A DNA stretch of 14,465 bases. Source: Planctomycetota bacterium. GTDB taxonomy: Bacteria > Planctomycetota > Phycisphaerae > UBA1845 > CAIVHJ01. The stretch covers positions 1 to 14,465 of the forward strand of contig JACZTW010000057.1 in assembly GCA_022573485.1 (NCBI GenBank), in the 5' to 3' direction. The position numbers and the translations under genes are program-made. The notes below the pieces were generated by a model that saw nothing but the letters and a program-made list of their open reading frames with translations, was not told the origin of the DNA and did not search any database. Below, piece by piece: positions 13,045-14,465 of the stretch (the first letter of the stretch is position 1; every line of letters begins with the position of its first letter).

Positions 13045-13692
13045 CTACCACTCGCACTCCAGTATGAAATGCGTCACCTTGAGGCCGCCGGCCACATCGC
13101 TACGCACGGAGCGGATGCTCGCGTTTTTGAAGATGCCCAGGTCATTGACCGCATCGACGAGGGCGTAGATGTCTTCCAATCCGAGGGCCTGACCCTCCAG
13201 GAGCAAGCGCCGCGGCCCCGCTTTGCCCACCAGCGTGTCGTAGCCCGCGGGCGTCGTGGTAGCGGCTTTGGAGCCCGCGCTCCGTCGCGGGGAGAGCGGC
13301 GCCGTGGTTCGCGCGCTGACCGGCGGCTTGGCGGGGTCGGTCGACAATTGAATGAGCCACACTCGTTCCGGTATCGCGTCGGCGATGACCGAGATCATGT
13401 CCGTCCACAGCCGCTTGTAGCGCAGCTTCTCCGCTCGGGCCACTTCTTGGTGCAGCATCAGGAGCCGCTTGGCGCTCTGCCCGCGTCGGGCGTGGGCATG
13501 ATCCAGTTGATCGGACATCGCCGCGACCGCTGTACTCTGCGAATTCAACTGATACTCCGCGCTTAACTCACGAATGACGGGGATCGATGCGAAGATCCAG
13601 GTCACGCCGCCGATGATCAGCCACATGCGGACACGGCGAATCTTGCACCGCCGGAGCAGCAACTCGTGAGGGATGAGATTGACACTAGGCAT
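13045..13692 (-). CDS. pilN: PilN-like inner-membrane assembly protein
   Basis: The 215-residue product starts MPSVNLIPHELLLRR. The N-terminal NLIP is the short cytoplasmic motif with which PilN binds PilM. A membrane helix follows at about 23-40 (MWLIIGGVTWIFASIPVI), then a coiled-coil stretch to about residue 90. The periplasmic domain includes ADAIPERVWLIQLSTD, a Pro/Ala/Ser-rich insertion, LLLEGQALGLEDIYALVDAV (a typical PilN segment) and a final strand KVTHFILECEW. I chose the ATG at 13692, which overlaps the pilM stop by 8 bases and is preceded by GGGGG. Starting 57 bases further upstream would put unrelated residues before the conserved N-terminus. Confidence 0.86.
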   Translation of the reverse strand: MPSVNLIPHELLLRRCKIRRVRMWLIIGGVTWIFASIPVIRELSAEYQLNSQSTAVAAMSDQLDHAHARRGQSAKRLLMLHQEVARAEKLRYKRLWTDMISVIADAIPERVWLIQLSTDPAKPPVSARTTAPLSPRRSAGSKAATTTPAGYDTLVGKAGPRRLLLEGQALGLEDIYALVDAVNDLGIFKNASIRSVRSDVAGGLKVTHFILECEW

Positions 13693-14464
13693 GTGCTGCC
13701 CCCTGTAGTGACAATCCGCAGGCCAGGGCGCAGATCTCGAGAGAGTCATTGCCCGCCAAACCGCTGATCAACGATTCCGTCTCTCGAGAGGCGCAGCGAC
13801 TGACCGGCAGACTCTCGATGCCGAGCTTCCCGGCGAGATACTCGTCCAGTCCGTTCATTCGGGCGCCGCCGCCGACCAGAACGAGAGTGCTCGGTGTGTA
13901 CGTCGGATAACATTGCAGCACGTACTCGTAGGAGCGTTCGAGTTCCAGTGACATGCGTTGAACATCGCTGCGCAGGATGCCCAGAATCAGCGCCGACAGT
14001 TCTTCACCCGAGGCCGTCTGATGCTCGGCGTCGGCGGCCAGTCCGAATTCGCGTTTGTTTCGCTCGGCGGTTGTCTCGCTGACCTGCAGCGCCGCGGCGA
14101 TTTGCTTTGTCCAGCGGCGGCCGCCCATCTCCAGAGCGCGTATGATCACGGGGGTGTCATCTACACAGATGGCCAGGCGGGTGAGGCGGTCGCCAAGGTC
14201 GAGAACGCCCCACACTTGTTTCGCCGGGCGGCCCCTCAGACGCCAGATCAGGCTGGCCAGCGCGCAGGCGGCCACATCGACCTTGGTGCATTCCAACCCG
14301 GCAGCGCCACAGAGATCCAGACGCCTTTCGACCTGGGCTTGGGACACGGCGATGCCCATGTAGGTGGCCTTTGAACGCTGCGTCTCGGGCAAAGCCCAGA
14401 TTGCGGTCTGCAACTCCGACTTGTCCAGTGCGGTCAGGCGGTAGATTTCCCAAGTGGCGGCTTT
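13685..14464 (-). CDS. pilM: PilM-like actin-fold assembly ATPase, 5' end outside the window
   Basis: This is a cytoplasmic actin-like protein that binds nucleotide and the PilN N-terminus beneath the pilus or secretion platform. The frame is open to the window edge, so about the last 259 residues are seen. Visible family segments are QVWGVLDLGDRLTRLAI (phosphate-2 type strand-turn), EMGGRRWTKQIAAALQV with a following ETAERNKREFGL, ELERSYEYVLQCYP, and LVLVGGGARMNGLDEYLAGK (adenosine motif). The order and wording match PilM well. The TTG at 14413 could be read as a start, but coding sequence clearly continues upstream of it. The stop lies within the pilN start region. Confidence 0.88.
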   Translation of the reverse strand, partial: KAATWEIYRLTALDKSELQTAIWALPETQRSKATYMGIAVSQAQVERRLDLCGAAGLECTKVDVAACALASLIWRLRGRPAKQVWGVLDLGDRLTRLAICVDDTPVIIRALEMGGRRWTKQIAAALQVSETTAERNKREFGLAADAEHQTASGEELSALILGILRSDVQRMSLELERSYEYVLQCYPTYTPSTLVLVGGGARMNGLDEYLAGKLGIESLPVSRCASRETESLISGLAGNDSLEICALACGLSLQGAAHA

Positions 14465-14465
14465 G

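Noticed and set aside
10423..13566. Plus-strand open frame of 1047 codons
   Set aside because: It runs antisense to six coherent minus-strand genes (pilN to a lipoprotein), and its translation has no recognisable domain.

Overview
The window looks like chromosomal DNA of a member of the Planctomycetota (inference). It is GC-rich. The EF-Tu switch I region lacks the usual RGITI wording and instead reads GRRDATKILTIATSHVEY, a divergence I associate with planctomycetal EF-Tu. NusG and SecE carry long N-terminal tails, and DUF2752 and PilMNO-type genes are common company in that phylum. No marker here fixes a lower rank. Every gene I can support lies on the minus strand, so the window reads from right to left.

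Right part (14465 to about 8618): a type IV pilus / type II secretion-like inner-membrane assembly module. It contains pilM (5' end outside the window), pilN and pilO, tightly coupled, then a PilP/GspB-like single-pass protein. After a 153-base gap with a possible promoter come a DUF2752 membrane protein, two translationally coupled paralogous lipoproteins and a GT4-like glycosyltransferase whose second EX7E glutamate is missing. No pilQ-like secretin follows the PilP-like gene, which is where it usually sits. The lipoprotein pair and glycosyltransferase are the least explained genes here.

Middle (about 8617 to 7531): roughly 1.1 kb without a convincing gene. It holds four clusters of degenerate seven-base repeats of different sequence, a strong hairpin with a G8 run, and two candidate sigma70-type promoters reading leftward. 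One of these has a perfect inverted repeat covering its spacer and -35 box.

Left part (7530 to 1): the conserved translation/transcription cluster tRNA-Thr, tuf, rpmG, tRNA-Trp, secE, nusG, rplK, rplA, rplJ, rplL, rpoB (3' part cut off by the window edge). It supplies elongation factor, translocon subunit, transcription elongation factor, L1 and L11 of the large subunit, the L10-L12 stalk and the beta subunit of RNA polymerase. Spacing differs from Escherichia coli: only 12-13 bases precede rplK and rplJ, where the classical autoregulatory leaders lie. Longer gaps with hairpins occur before rplA, rplL and rpoB instead.
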